Below, piece after piece: positions 37,515 to 46,637 of a stretch of DNA of 64,000 nt. The stretch spans positions 151,465 through 215,464 of the forward strand of contig JAHENB010000002.1 of NCBI GenBank assembly GCA_024643345.1. The letters are read 5' to 3'. Within the stretch, counting starts at the first letter, position 1, and each line of letters begins with the position of its first letter. The notes beneath the pieces are model-generated. The model ran no database searches. It saw nothing but the letters and a program-made list of their open reading frames with translations, and was not told the DNA's origin. Both the position numbers and the translations under genes were made by a program. Origin of the DNA: Maribacter sp. GTDB lineage: Bacteria > Bacteroidota > Bacteroidia > Flavobacteriales > Flavobacteriaceae.

Positions 37515-38756
37515 TTATTTTATGGCCACCTTCTCCTTCTTTGGCGCAAACAGATCTTTAACGTCTACTTGATTTTTGACAAGATCTTCAAAGGTCTCCC
37601 TCTCCCTGATCAGAATGGCCTTTCCTTTATGCCAAAGCACTTCGGGTGGCCGAAACCTTGAGTTGTAATTGCTCGCCATGGTAAAACAGTAGGCGCCAGC
37701 ATTTTTAAAACAGAGAATGTCCCCTTCCGAAATTTCATTGATGCGCCTATTGCTGGCAAAAGTGTCGGTTTCGCAGATATAGCCGACCACGGAATAAAAA
37801 CGTTCTCGACCCTCGGGATTCGAAATGTTGATGATCTGATGGGATGCCCCATAAAACATCGGGCGTATCAAATGGTTAAAGCCGCTGTCCACACTTGCAA
37901 AAACCGTTGATGTGGTCTGCTTAACCACATTGACCTTGGCCAGGAAATAACCCGCCTCGCTCACCAAAAATTTTCCAGGTTCAAAAGCGAGGGTAAGTTC
38001 TTTGCCATATTCTGCGCAAAATTCATTGAATCGCGACCCCAATTTATTACCTAATTCCTCAACATTGGTCTCGATGTCCCCTTCCTTGTATGGGACCTTG
38101 AAACCACTTCCAAAATCGATGAACTCAAGGTTTTTAAAATTTTTGGCGGTTTCGAACAAAATTTCAGAGGCGTATAAAAATACATCGATGTCCAAAATAT
38201 CGCTACCGGTATGCATGTGGATGCCATTGATGTTCATCTTGGTCAGGTTCACGATGCGCAACAAGTGCGGTATTTGATGGATGCTGATGCCAAATTTTGA
38301 ATCGATATGCCCCACTGAGATGTTCGAATTACCACCTGCCATGACATGTGGATTGATCCTGATACAGACCGGGGTGTTGGGATGCTTACCTCCAAACTGT
38401 TCCAAAATTGACAGATTGTCGATATTGATACGAACGCCCAATTGGGCAGCTTCCTCGATTTCCTCTAAGGAAACCCCATTGGGGGTAAATATGATCGATT
38501 CGGGATCGAACCCGGCCATAAGGCCCAATTGAACTTCCTGGATCGAAACGGTATCCAACCCGCTGCCCAAACTGTTCATTAATTTTAGGATACTGATATT
38601 AGATAGCGCTTTTGCCGCATAGTTGAGCTTTAAATTTTTTACGCCGCTAAAAGCCTTGGTCAGCCGGTCGAATTGGGAGATGATTTTTTCGGAATCATAA
38701 ACATATACCGGATCACCAAAGGTTTTCGCTATCTTAAGCAAATCTTCCTGCTTCAT
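37515..38756 (-). CDS. lysA: Diaminopimelate decarboxylase
   Basis: A 413-residue PLP enzyme of fold type III. The PLP lysine lies in LNYAAKALSN, the phosphate-binding glycines in FIDFGSGF, the substrate Arg in FEPGKFLVSEAG, and the catalytic Cys in GYICETDTFA. GSGLDTVSIQEVQLGLMAGF is typical of LysA. It makes lysine from meso-diaminopimelate. A promoter with both elements lies upstream. Confidence 0.93.
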   Translation of the reverse strand: MKQEDLLKIAKTFGDPVYVYDSEKIISQFDRLTKAFSGVKNLKLNYAAKALSNISILKLMNSLGSGLDTVSIQEVQLGLMAGFDPESIIFTPNGVSLEEIEEAAQLGVRINIDNLSILEQFGGKHPNTPVCIRINPHVMAGGNSNISVGHIDSKFGISIHQIPHLLRIVNLTKMNINGIHMHTGSDILDIDVFLYASEILFETAKNFKNLEFIDFGSGFKVPYKEGDIETNVEELGNKLGSRFNEFCAEYGKELTLAFEPGKFLVSEAGYFLAKVNVVKQTTSTVFASVDSGFNHLIRPMFYGASHQIINISNPEGRERFYSVVGYICETDTFASNRRINEISEGDILCFKNAGAYCFTMASNYNSRFRPPEVLWHKGKAILIRERETFEDLVKNQVDVKDLFAPKKEKVAIK

Positions 38757-38774
38757 AATACATCATATTTTCAA

Positions 38775-38805
38775 CAAATCTAGGTTGATTGTTCGTGATG
38801 CACAA
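38775..38805 (-). promoter_or_regulatory. Bacteroidota-type promoter of lysA
   Basis: On the minus strand TTG, a 20-base spacer and TAGATTTG fit the Bacteroidota consensus with one base of extra spacing. The -7 box ends 18 bases before the start codon, so the leader is very short. Confidence 0.5.
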
Positions 38806-38864
38806 AAAATCCCAGTGAATATTAATAAATGCAACAATATGTTATATTTGAAACAATTGTTTTT

Positions 38865-38894
38865 TTGCACAATGCACTATCTGTCGTAATTTTG
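38865..38894 (+). promoter_or_regulatory. Bacteroidota-type promoter of the Lon-N protein gene
   Basis: TTG, a 19-base spacer and TAATTTTG match the consensus exactly. The expected transcript starts near 38901, leaving a leader of about 80 bases before the ATG at 38983. Confidence 0.55.
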
Positions 38895-38982
38895 AACAGT
38901 ATCTACCGTCCCACGAGCCTATGGCTTTTTGGGTCATTAGCGCTACCTAGATTCTTATCGCCCATAAAGTAAAATCCAATTA

Positions 38983-39627
38983 ATGAAACTTCCTTTTTTT
39001 CCATTGCGTACCATTTTCTTTCCTGGAGAAACCGTGCCATTGCATATTTTTGAGGAACGCTACAAGCAATTGATTCTCGATTGCAGGGCAGAGGCGATCA
39101 CTTTTGGGATCCCAGTTTATATTAACAATGGGCTGGCCTATGGCACCGAAGTGCAGCTGGTTGAAGTGGTCAATACCTATGATGGCGGCGAAATGGATGT
39201 TACCTGTGTGGCCCGTCAGGTATTCAGGATACTGTCTTTTGAGAACCGCTTGCCCGGCAAGCTTTATGCTGGTGGCGAGGTGGCTTTTTTGGATAACATA
39301 AACGATGCGGATCAAAGCTTGAGACAGGAAGTGTTAAAAGGCATACGGGAATTGTACGCCTTAATGGATGTGCCTTTTACACCGATTTCGGTAGACAAGT
39401 TCCATAGCTTCGTTCTGGTGCACAAAATGGGCTTATCCATGGAACAGGAATATGAACTTTTGCTCATTCCCGGTGAACGAGATCGCTTGAATTACATCAA
39501 CCGGCATTTGAACACCACCATTGCGATCTTAAAAGAGGTGGAACGCACCAAAAAGACCATTGTGCTTAACGGGGATTTCAAGAATTTCGACCCCTTGGAT
39601 TTCGAGGGCATCGAGGGCTATAATTAG
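38983..39627 (+). CDS. Lon N-terminal (substrate-binding) domain protein
   Basis: A 214-residue stand-alone LON-substrate-binding (PUA-like) domain: LPFFPLRTIFFPGETVPLHIFEERYKQLILDC, then the GTEVQLVEVVNTYDGGEMDVTCVARQVFRIL strand set and a helical C-terminus. ATPase and protease domains are absent. Such proteins are widespread; they may bind proteins and act as adaptors, but their role is not known. Confidence 0.9.
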   Translation: MKLPFFPLRTIFFPGETVPLHIFEERYKQLILDCRAEAITFGIPVYINNGLAYGTEVQLVEVVNTYDGGEMDVTCVARQVFRILSFENRLPGKLYAGGEVAFLDNINDADQSLRQEVLKGIRELYALMDVPFTPISVDKFHSFVLVHKMGLSMEQEYELLLIPGERDRLNYINRHLNTTIAILKEVERTKKTIVLNGDFKNFDPLDFEGIEGYN

Positions 39628-39787
39628 TATTTCTGGGCTGTATGGCCAACTCCGAAATTCGGCATTGCATAACGAAACCTGAAATGTGTCCGTAACCATA
39701 TGATTAGACCCAGCTTGATTCCCGAATGATTAGGGTAAATCCGATTCGTTTGCTATTTTTGCTTCCAAACCTAAATATACCTCGCAT

Positions 39788-40981
39788 ATGAACCTTCATG
39801 AATACCAGGGAAAAGAAATTTTGGCCAGTTTTGGGGTGCGTATCCAGCGTGGCATCGTTGCACATAATGCAAAGGAAGCCGTGGAAGCCGCAAAACAATT
39901 GACAGCAGAAACCGGCACGGGATGGCACGTCATCAAAGCACAGGTTCATGCCGGCGGAAGAGGAAAGGGCGGTGGGGTTAAATTGGCCAAAAACCTGAAA
40001 GAGGTAGAAGAAATCGCGGGTAAGATCATCGGGATGAACCTGGTCACGCCGCAAACCTCTGCCCAAGGGAAAAGGGTTCACAAAGTTTTGATCGCGGAGG
40101 ATGTTTATTATCCAGGGCCCAGCGATACCAAGGAGTTCTATATGTCAGTACTCCTTAACCGGGGAACTGGGCGCAACATGATCATGTATTCTACCGAAGG
40201 CGGTATGGATATCGAGGAGGTGGCCGACAAAACGCCCCATTTGATATTTACCGAAGAAATTAATCCGGCGACCGGCATTTTGCCTTTTCAGGCAAGAAAA
40301 ATAGCCTTTAACCTAGGTCTTTCCGGAAATGCATTTAAGGAAATGACCAAATTTGTGACTTCCCTATATAAAGCCTACGTGGAGAGTGATTCCAGTATGT
40401 TCGAAATCAACCCAGTCTTAAAGACTTCAGATGATAAAATTATGGCCGTCGACGCAAAGGTGTCCATAGACGATAACGCCCTTTACCGTAGAAAGGCATA
40501 TGCGGAGATGCGCGATTTAAGGGAAGAAAACCCAATAGAGGTGGAAGCGCGTGAAGTGGGCCTCAATTATGTTGACCTTGATGGAAACGTTGGCTGTATG
40601 GTCAATGGTGCCGGACTTGCCATGGCAACCATGGATTTGATCAAAATGGCCGGGGGAGAGCCCGCAAATTTCTTGGATGTTGGCGGAACAGCCGATGCCA
40701 AAAGGGTTGAGGAAGCTTTTCGCATTATTTTGAAAGACCCTGCCGTGAAGGCGATATTGATCAACATTTTTGGAGGCATCGTAAGATGTGACAGGGTGGC
40801 CCATGGGATAGTCGATGCCTATAAGAATATGGGTGATGCCATAAAAGTGCCCATCATCGTAAGGTTGCAGGGCACCAATGCCGAGTTGGCTAAGGAGATT
40901 ATCGACAATTCGGGTTTGGCAGTGCATTCTGCCGTGCAGTTCCAGGAGGCTGCAGACAAAGTAAAAGCAGTATTGGCTTAA
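39788..40981 (+). CDS. sucC: Succinyl-CoA synthetase, ADP-forming, beta subunit
   Basis: A 397-residue ATP-grasp protein of full family length. It starts MNLHEYQGKEIL and shows KAQVHAGGRGKGGGVKLAK, FEINPV, AVDAKVSIDDNA and INIFGGIVRCDRVAHGI. It pairs with SucD, which is not nearby, to make ATP from succinyl-CoA in the TCA cycle. A -7 box TATTTTTG lies at 39754-39761, and a terminator follows. Confidence 0.97.
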   Translation: MNLHEYQGKEILASFGVRIQRGIVAHNAKEAVEAAKQLTAETGTGWHVIKAQVHAGGRGKGGGVKLAKNLKEVEEIAGKIIGMNLVTPQTSAQGKRVHKVLIAEDVYYPGPSDTKEFYMSVLLNRGTGRNMIMYSTEGGMDIEEVADKTPHLIFTEEINPATGILPFQARKIAFNLGLSGNAFKEMTKFVTSLYKAYVESDSSMFEINPVLKTSDDKIMAVDAKVSIDDNALYRRKAYAEMRDLREENPIEVEAREVGLNYVDLDGNVGCMVNGAGLAMATMDLIKMAGGEPANFLDVGGTADAKRVEEAFRIILKDPAVKAILINIFGGIVRCDRVAHGIVDAYKNMGDAIKVPIIVRLQGTNAELAKEIIDNSGLAVHSAVQFQEAADKVKAVLA

Positions 40982-41006
40982 TCCTTAAAAACATATATAA
41001 GTTTAG

Positions 41007-41033
41007 AAAGCCGTGCAATGCACGGCTTTTTTT
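41007..41033 (+). terminator. Terminator of sucC
   Basis: AAAGCCGTGC and GCACGGCTTT pair around a three-base loop and are followed by T residues. It is a strong hairpin 26 bases past the stop. Confidence 0.85.
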
Positions 41034-41215
41034 ATGACATAAATCAGGGACTTCGGATGGTTTCGTTTTATATAAATCGCTCAGCCCTTCAATCCGATGA
41101 AATAGCAGATTACCACTAAAATTATGTTAAAAAACGAAAATAGCTGTAACATTCTTAAAAGTAGGGCGTCTATTTAGTAATTCATCAATTAATCATCAAT
41201 TAAAAAACAAAAATC

Positions 41216-41554
41216 ATGAGAAAAATCAGTTTGTTACTGGTAGCTGCAATGCTACTTTCAACAGGAAGTATTTTGGCCAACAATCCCACCATGGGAAAAG
41301 AACCTACCAAAAACCTATCCGAGCAAATCAAAGACCTTCTAAGGAACAACAATTTCACCACCGCTGAAGAGGGAAAAGTCGCCCAAGTATTGTTTACATT
41401 AAACAGTGAAAGGGAAATTGTGGTGCTATCCGTAGATACGGATGACGAAACTTTGGATACCTTTATCAAGGCCCGGCTTAATTATCATGAGGTAGATATG
41501 ACTGCTTATGAGGCAGGTAAGAAATATACGGTATCGGTGCTGATTTCCGCATAG
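41216..41554 (+). CDS. Small exported protein of unknown function
   Basis: A 112-residue protein with signal peptide (residues 1-22, cleavage near SILA). The mature part has one helix (LSEQIKDLLRNNNF) and then strands (GKVAQVLFTLNSEREIVVLSVDTDDETLDTFIKARL) suggesting a small alpha/beta domain. Similar short proteins seem common in flavobacteria; function unknown. The gene stands alone between terminators. Confidence 0.7.
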   Translation: MRKISLLLVAAMLLSTGSILANNPTMGKEPTKNLSEQIKDLLRNNNFTTAEEGKVAQVLFTLNSEREIVVLSVDTDDETLDTFIKARLNYHEVDMTAYEAGKKYTVSVLISA

Positions 41555-41570
41555 TTTCAAACATAGTTCA

Positions 41571-41612
41571 AAAATCCTGGGCCTTTCCTTAAGGGCTCAG
41601 GATTTTTTTTTG
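41571..41612. terminator. Bidirectional terminator
   Basis: AATCCTGG-GCC and GGCTCAGGATT form a long hairpin with CTTTCCTTAA in its tip. T-runs occur on the far side in both directions, so it can end the exported-protein gene and the DUF1456 gene that converges on it. Confidence 0.75.
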
Positions 41613-41977
41613 TTTTTATACCGCACCGGACTCACTTCTTTTTCCATTCGATGCTGCTGTTGCGATTTGAAACTTGGTTTGAGGGTCTTGTTCCTGTTCA
41701 ATGGGGTTTTAACCCCTTTTTTGTCTTTTGAAAGGACATCGCCAGGAAACTTTGGATGCTCTTTTGTGCCCCTCAGATAAATGACCAATCCGTTTAAAAA
41801 GTTACGCAGAATTTGGTCCCCGCAGGCAACAAAGTTGGGATGGTCTTCCTTCCTAAAAAAAGCGCTCAATTCGGTCTTGCTGATTTTAAAGTCGACCAAT
41901 TTTAGTATTTCCACAATATCATCATCCCTCAGCATTAGCGCCACCCTAAGTTTTTTAAATACATCGTTGTTGCTCAT
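41597..41977 (-). CDS. DUF1456 family protein (YehS-like)
   Basis: A 126-residue protein. The N-terminal 75 residues match the two-repeat DUF1456/YehS pattern (NNDVFKKLRVALMLRDDDIVEILKLVDF, KISKTELSAFFRKEDHPNFVACGDQILRNFLNGLVIYLRG). The C-terminal 45 residues are basic and probably disordered. The function is unknown; DNA binding is only a guess. I start at the ATG at 41977 because family members begin with this Met-x-Asn-Asn sequence. Confidence 0.82.
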   Translation of the reverse strand: MSNNDVFKKLRVALMLRDDDIVEILKLVDFKISKTELSAFFRKEDHPNFVACGDQILRNFLNGLVIYLRGTKEHPKFPGDVLSKDKKGVKTPLNRNKTLKPSFKSQQQHRMEKEVSPVRYKNKKKS

Positions 41978-42213
41978 GAGGTCATTTTTTGGCAAGTTAT
42001 CATTAATTACCGATCGGTTGAAGCGACACTTCCCATTTTCCGCAATTATTTTTCGTTATCGAAAAAGAAAAGAAGCGATCCCTTATAAAACCACAATAAT
42101 TTTTAATCCTTCTACGGATTTGAGCGCCAACCGAACGGCAGTTTGCACGAATAGGGGACGATACATTCCAAATTGCGATTTGGCCTATCAATTCGAAGAA
42201 GATTAAAAATAGC

Positions 42214-42257
42214 GACAAAAAGACAGTAAACAAGACCGGTAGACGGACAAAAAGACA
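42214..42257 (+). repeat. Pair of 12-base direct repeats upstream of hsp20
   Basis: GACAAAAAGACA occurs at 42214-42225 and again at 42246-42257, 32 bases apart start to start (about three helical turns). They lie 73-116 bases before the hsp20 start, inside the 350-base gap between DUF1456 and hsp20. The rest of that gap holds nothing I can name. They may be regulator-binding sites. Confidence 0.5.
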
Positions 42258-42329
42258 TGATTTTTGTTATGGTATGGGATTTGCTCTGAAGGTTATAAAG
42301 AATTCAATAACAATTTAAAATTTATAGCC

Positions 42330-42758
42330 ATGAGTACAGTAAATAGAAACAATCTAGCATTTCCTTCATTGATGAATGAACTCTTTAGACCAGATTGGTT
42401 TGGTGGTGGCATGGAGAATTTGAACAATGCCTTGCCGGCGGTCAACATTATTGAAAACGAAAAGGGTTTTAGTTTGGAACTTTCGGTTCCCGGAAGAAAA
42501 AAGGAAGATTTTAGTATAGAAATGGAAAATGATCTCCTGACCATTTCTTATGAATCTAAAACAGAAGATACCAAAGAAGAAGAGAATTACACCAGAAGGG
42601 AATTTGTACACAATGCTTTCAAAAGATCGTTCAGCTTGCCCAAAACAATCAATGTCGATAAAATTGGGGCCAGGTACGAAGAAGGAATTTTGAAATTGGC
42701 ACTTCCTAAAAAAGATGAGGCATTGCCAAAGCCCAAAAGGATGATTGAATTATCGTAA
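42330..42758 (+). CDS. Small heat-shock protein Hsp20
   Basis: A 142-residue alpha-crystallin protein. Residues about 35-130 hold the domain, with PAVNIIENEKGFSLELSVPGRKKEDFSIEMENDLLTIS and the GILKLALPKKD strand, where the usual GVL motif is GIL. It holds unfolding proteins in soluble form under heat stress. The ATG at 42330 gives the normal family N-terminus; an upstream ORF extension to 42264 is unlikely to be translated. Confidence 0.93.
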   Translation: MSTVNRNNLAFPSLMNELFRPDWFGGGMENLNNALPAVNIIENEKGFSLELSVPGRKKEDFSIEMENDLLTISYESKTEDTKEEENYTRREFVHNAFKRSFSLPKTINVDKIGARYEEGILKLALPKKDEALPKPKRMIELS

Positions 42759-42829
42759 TAGAATTAAGAAATTGTGAGTATCCACCGCTCGGTGGAATTT
42801 CATAATGGTTGGTTAAGTTGGTTAGTTGA

Positions 42830-42868
42830 AAGGCGTCCTTACCCTATGGGTAGGGGCGCTTTTTTTTT
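42830..42868 (+). terminator. Terminator of hsp20
   Basis: AGGCGTCCTTACCC and GGGTAGGGGCGCTT pair (with GU wobbles) around a three-base loop, followed by eight T. The T-run touches the stop codon of the convergent M20 gene. A smaller hairpin (TCCACCGCTCGGTGGA) at 42781-42796 precedes it. Confidence 0.7.
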
Positions 42869-44444
42869 AGGGGTAAGGTTCATCCAAAATGGCCAAACAA
42901 CTTAATATTCCCTCATAAAAATTACCCAATCGGAGGTTTTCATTAGGTGCATGTATGCTGTTGTCCGGATTGGGTATTCTGATCGAGACGGCCGGAACCC
43001 CCAAGGTATTGATAAACGGTGCTATGGGCTGTGATCCCCCCGTGGTTCGCATGTTCACCACCTGGTTTCCAAATACCTTGTGCATGGCCCGGTTCAGGAA
43101 TTCCCCGACGGGGGAGTCCATATCGGTTCTAAAAGGTTTTGAGCCCAAACGGTAATGGAAAGAAGCCAATTTGGGATAGGTTTTTCGATCGAGTTCCGTG
43201 GGAATCGAATCGACCAAATGATATCCCTGATGCGTGATATGGCTTTTTAAAAGTTCCATCAACCGTTTTCCATCCGATTCGGGAACCAATCGCATATCGA
43301 ATTCAGCAATTACTTCCGATGGAATTATGGTGCGCACCTCCTGGCCCACCCATGCTGATTGCAATCCCCTGATGTTCAAAGATGGAAATTGCAAGGCTTC
43401 CTGATAAGTGTCGCCAAGACCGTCGGTTTTTGTGATTCCAAGGCTGGCTTTAAGTTGTTCGATATCCTCTGGAACCTGTTTCAATATTATTTTTTCCTTT
43501 TCGGAAATATGGATCCCATCATAAAAACCTGGTAAGGTGACCCGCCCATTTTCATCCTTAAGACCGGCCAGTAGACGGGCAGCCTCGAAAACGGGATTAG
43601 GGGCAAAATTGCCATATTGCCCACTATGCAAGGCATAACCCGGTCCAAAAACCTTTAAGGTCGCCGTAGCGATGCCCCTGGCACCATAGGTAAGTGTGGG
43701 CAGGTTCGAAGGATGACGGGTGCCATCCATGATCAATAACATATCCGCACTGAGCAGATCCTGGTATTGCCTAACCGCATCGGTCAAATAAGGCGAACCC
43801 ATTTCTTCCTGAAAATCCATGATCACCTTGATGTTGAACTGGGGTTTGATCTTTTGGTCCTTGAGGATTTCAAGGGCGCTGATAAAGGACATGGCGGGAC
43901 CCTTGGAATCCGAGACCGATCTTGCATAGAGGCGCCAATCGGGATCGAAGTCCGTATTCAATTGTGCATGATCCATGATCTGCCAATCACCGCTGGCGGC
44001 ATTCTTTGCCTTTAAAACCGCCACAAAGGGGTCGGGCTGGTTCCATTTTTGCCTATCAACGGGTTGGCCGTCTATTTGCAGATAAAAAAGGATGGTTTTA
44101 TTTTTTGGGCGATACTGCTTTTCGGCGAACAGCAGCGGGGCGCCCTCATTGGGCAAAACCTGTACCCTGAAATCGAGTTTTGAAAAGGCTTTGGAGCACC
44201 ATGCCAAATTGTTTTGCAACTGATCGGAATAATGGCCATCATTGGGGAGTGCCAAAAATGAAATCAGTTCCGTAACGGCTTCAGGAAATTTTTCCGTTGC
44301 CGCCATTTCCAACTGTTTCCTGTTTAGGTTTTGAGCATATGTAAAAACGCCGGAAAACAATAATAAAAACCCTGTCATCAAGACAGCATACGGTTTTATA
44401 TCCGGTTCCAAATAATTTCTAAAATAAAAGCGGCGCATGTTCAT
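42867..44444 (-). CDS. Exported M20-family peptidase with altered metal site
   Basis: A 525-residue M20 protein with an N-terminal signal or anchor (residues 20-37). The metal-site motifs are mostly present: SVSDSKGPAM (D179), DFQEEMGS (E213-E214), DGTRHPS and the C-terminal NSIHAPNENL. The first motif reads FYLQIDGQPVD, so Gln123 stands where the metal-ligand His of HxD is expected. It may still be an active peptidase in a subfamily that uses Gln, or it may have lost one metal. A palindrome sits just before its start codon. Confidence 0.85.
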   Translation of the reverse strand: MNMRRFYFRNYLEPDIKPYAVLMTGFLLLFSGVFTYAQNLNRKQLEMAATEKFPEAVTELISFLALPNDGHYSDQLQNNLAWCSKAFSKLDFRVQVLPNEGAPLLFAEKQYRPKNKTILFYLQIDGQPVDRQKWNQPDPFVAVLKAKNAASGDWQIMDHAQLNTDFDPDWRLYARSVSDSKGPAMSFISALEILKDQKIKPQFNIKVIMDFQEEMGSPYLTDAVRQYQDLLSADMLLIMDGTRHPSNLPTLTYGARGIATATLKVFGPGYALHSGQYGNFAPNPVFEAARLLAGLKDENGRVTLPGFYDGIHISEKEKIILKQVPEDIEQLKASLGITKTDGLGDTYQEALQFPSLNIRGLQSAWVGQEVRTIIPSEVIAEFDMRLVPESDGKRLMELLKSHITHQGYHLVDSIPTELDRKTYPKLASFHYRLGSKPFRTDMDSPVGEFLNRAMHKVFGNQVVNMRTTGGSQPIAPFINTLGVPAVSIRIPNPDNSIHAPNENLRLGNFYEGILSCLAILDEPYP

Positions 44445-44449
44445 GGTAT

Positions 44450-44469
44450 TTTTTAGACCAGTCTAAAAA
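44450..44469. promoter_or_regulatory. Palindromic operator-like site before the M20 peptidase gene
   Basis: TTTTTAGAC-CA-GTCTAAAAA is a perfect inverted repeat with 9-base arms and a 2-base centre. It begins six bases before the M20 start codon. The TAGACCAGTCTA core is the form recognised by several TetR-type repressors. Placed here it could also block ribosome access as RNA. No regulator gene lies alongside. Confidence 0.5.
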
Positions 44470-44578
44470 TAAATGCCTGTTTATTGAATGCTAAGTATTT
44501 AAATGACTTCATATGGAAGTTGACTTAAGGAAATTACAAGGGAATTAACTACAGAGGTTCAGTCTTTATCTTCAATTT

Positions 44579-46567
44579 TTATTCTTGTTCCTGTAACATT
44601 TTGATTTCGTCCCTTAATTTTGCGGCCTGCATAAAATCCAATTCCTTGGCCGCCTTTTCCATTGCTTTTCTTTTATCGCGGATCAATTTTTCAATTTGAT
44701 CTTTGGTCAGGTAATCCATATCGGGCTCCGCTGCCCTAAGTTCCTCTTTTTGAAAATGATAGGTAGAAACCGAATTTTTGGCCAGCACATTGTCAAGGCT
44801 TTTATTCAGTGCCGTAGGGGTAATGTTGTGTTCCAGGTTGTATGCCGTTTGTTTCTCGCGTCTGTAAATGGTCTCATCGATCGTATGCTGCATACTCATG
44901 GTGATTTTGTCGGCATACATTATGGCCTTACCGTTGAGGTGCCTTGCTGCCCTGCCCACGGTCTGGGTCAATGATCGGTTACTGCGCAAAAATCCTTCTT
45001 TATCGGCGTCTAAAATAGCCACCAAGGATACTTCCGGCAGATCCAACCCTTCACGCAATAGGTTCACCCCGATCAGTACGTCAAAAATACCCTTTCTAAG
45101 ATCTTGCATGATTTCTACCCTTTCAAGGGTATCCACATCACTGTGGATGTACCTGCAGCGCACGTTGATCCTTGTCAGGTACTTTGCCAACTCTTCCGCC
45201 ATGCGTTTCGTCAATGTGGTCACCAAGGTCCTTTCATCCTTATCGACACGCAATTGAATTTCTTCCACAAGGTCATCGATTTGATTCAGGCTGGGTCTTA
45301 CCTCTATGATCGGGTCCAGTAATCCAGTTGGCCTTATTACCTGTTCCACGAAGATTCCCTGGCTCAACTGTAGTTCGTAATCCGCCGGTGTGGCACTGAC
45401 AAAGATTACCTGGTTCTGTAGTCCTTCGAACTCCTCAAATTTTAAGGGCCGATTATCCATGGCGGCAGGCAATCGAAAACCATAATCCACTAGGTTCACC
45501 TTTCTGGATCTATCGCCCCCGTACATGGCATGGACTTGAGGGATGGTAACATGGCTTTCATCCACGACCATCAAATAATCATCTGGAAAATAATCAAGCA
45601 GGCAGAAGGGTCTGGTGCCTGGTTCACGGCCATCCAAGTATCTCGAGTAATTTTCGATTCCTGAGCAATAGCCGAGTTCCCGAATCATTTCCAGATCAAA
45701 ATTAGTACGTTCTTCCAAGCGTTTTGCTTCCAGGGGTTTTCCAATTTCCCTGAAATAGTCGATTTGTTTGGTCAAATCGTCCTGAATTTGGTGGATGGCA
45801 TTTTGCAAAACGTCCTGAGAGGTCACGAACATGTTGGCCGGGTAGATTTTCAAGGTGTCATAGACCTCGATCACGTTATTGTTAAATGGGTCAAAGGCCT
45901 CGATTTCTTCAATTTCATCCCCAAAAAAATGGATTCTGAATGCATGGTCCGCATAACTGGGAAATACATCAACTACATCACCTTTAACCCTGAAATTTCC
46001 ATTTCTGAAGTCCGCCGTGGTCCTTGAATATAGGCCCTGTACCAATTGGTGAAGGAACTTGGTTCGCGCGATGATCTGATTTTTTTGAATATTGATCACA
46101 TTTTTCTGGAACTCCACAGGGTTCCCGATACCATAGAGACAAGAGACGGAGGCTACGACCAAAACGTCCCTTCGTCCTGAAAGCAGTGAAGAAGTGGCGC
46201 TCAGCCGTAATTTTTCGATATCCTCATTGATCGACAGATCTTTTTCTATATAGAGTCCCGAGGTAGGGATATAGGCCTCCGGTTGATAATAATCATAATA
46301 GGAGACAAAATATTCAACCGCATTTTCAGGAAAAAACTGTTTGAATTCCGAATACAGCTGGGCTGCGAGGGTTTTGTTATGCGCCAATACCAGGGTTGGC
46401 CGCTGTACTCGTTCAATGAGGTTCGCCACGGTAAAAGTTTTGCCCGATCCTGTAACGCCCAATAGGGTTTGGTACCGTACGTCCGTGTTGACCCCTTCCA
46501 CCAGCTGTTTGATCGCCTCAGGTTGATCCCCGGTGGGCTTGAATTCTGATACTACCTTAAATTTCAT
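44579..46567 (-). CDS. uvrB: UvrABC system protein B
   Basis: A 662-residue excision-repair helicase of full length. It shows Walker A GVTGSGKT, the beta-hairpin segment YYDYYQPEAYIP, the DESH box in MVVDESHVTIPQ, motif VI QTVGRAARH and the C-terminal UVR domain (IEKLIRDKRKAMEKAAKELDFMQAAKLRDEI). It verifies DNA damage with UvrA and recruits UvrC. It is a single gene. Confidence 0.97.
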   Translation of the reverse strand: MKFKVVSEFKPTGDQPEAIKQLVEGVNTDVRYQTLLGVTGSGKTFTVANLIERVQRPTLVLAHNKTLAAQLYSEFKQFFPENAVEYFVSYYDYYQPEAYIPTSGLYIEKDLSINEDIEKLRLSATSSLLSGRRDVLVVASVSCLYGIGNPVEFQKNVINIQKNQIIARTKFLHQLVQGLYSRTTADFRNGNFRVKGDVVDVFPSYADHAFRIHFFGDEIEEIEAFDPFNNNVIEVYDTLKIYPANMFVTSQDVLQNAIHQIQDDLTKQIDYFREIGKPLEAKRLEERTNFDLEMIRELGYCSGIENYSRYLDGREPGTRPFCLLDYFPDDYLMVVDESHVTIPQVHAMYGGDRSRKVNLVDYGFRLPAAMDNRPLKFEEFEGLQNQVIFVSATPADYELQLSQGIFVEQVIRPTGLLDPIIEVRPSLNQIDDLVEEIQLRVDKDERTLVTTLTKRMAEELAKYLTRINVRCRYIHSDVDTLERVEIMQDLRKGIFDVLIGVNLLREGLDLPEVSLVAILDADKEGFLRSNRSLTQTVGRAARHLNGKAIMYADKITMSMQHTIDETIYRREKQTAYNLEHNITPTALNKSLDNVLAKNSVSTYHFQKEELRAAEPDMDYLTKDQIEKLIRDKRKAMEKAAKELDFMQAAKLRDEIKMLQEQE

Positions 46568-46637
46568 TCCTTAAAAATAGCCAAACGGACTTAATTTTCC
46601 TTAGGTCGGTAAAAGTATTTAGGAGATTGGACCTGCC

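Noticed and set aside
42003-42233. Minus-strand and plus-strand frames (also 41781-42206) between DUF1456 and hsp20
   Set aside because: Compositionally odd, without domain features, and overlapping DUF1456 in one case. I treat this region as regulatory or empty.
42781-42796. Hairpin TCCACCGCTCGGTGGA after hsp20
   Set aside because: It has a perfect stem but only a weak T-stretch; the hairpin with eight T at 42830-42868 is the better terminator.
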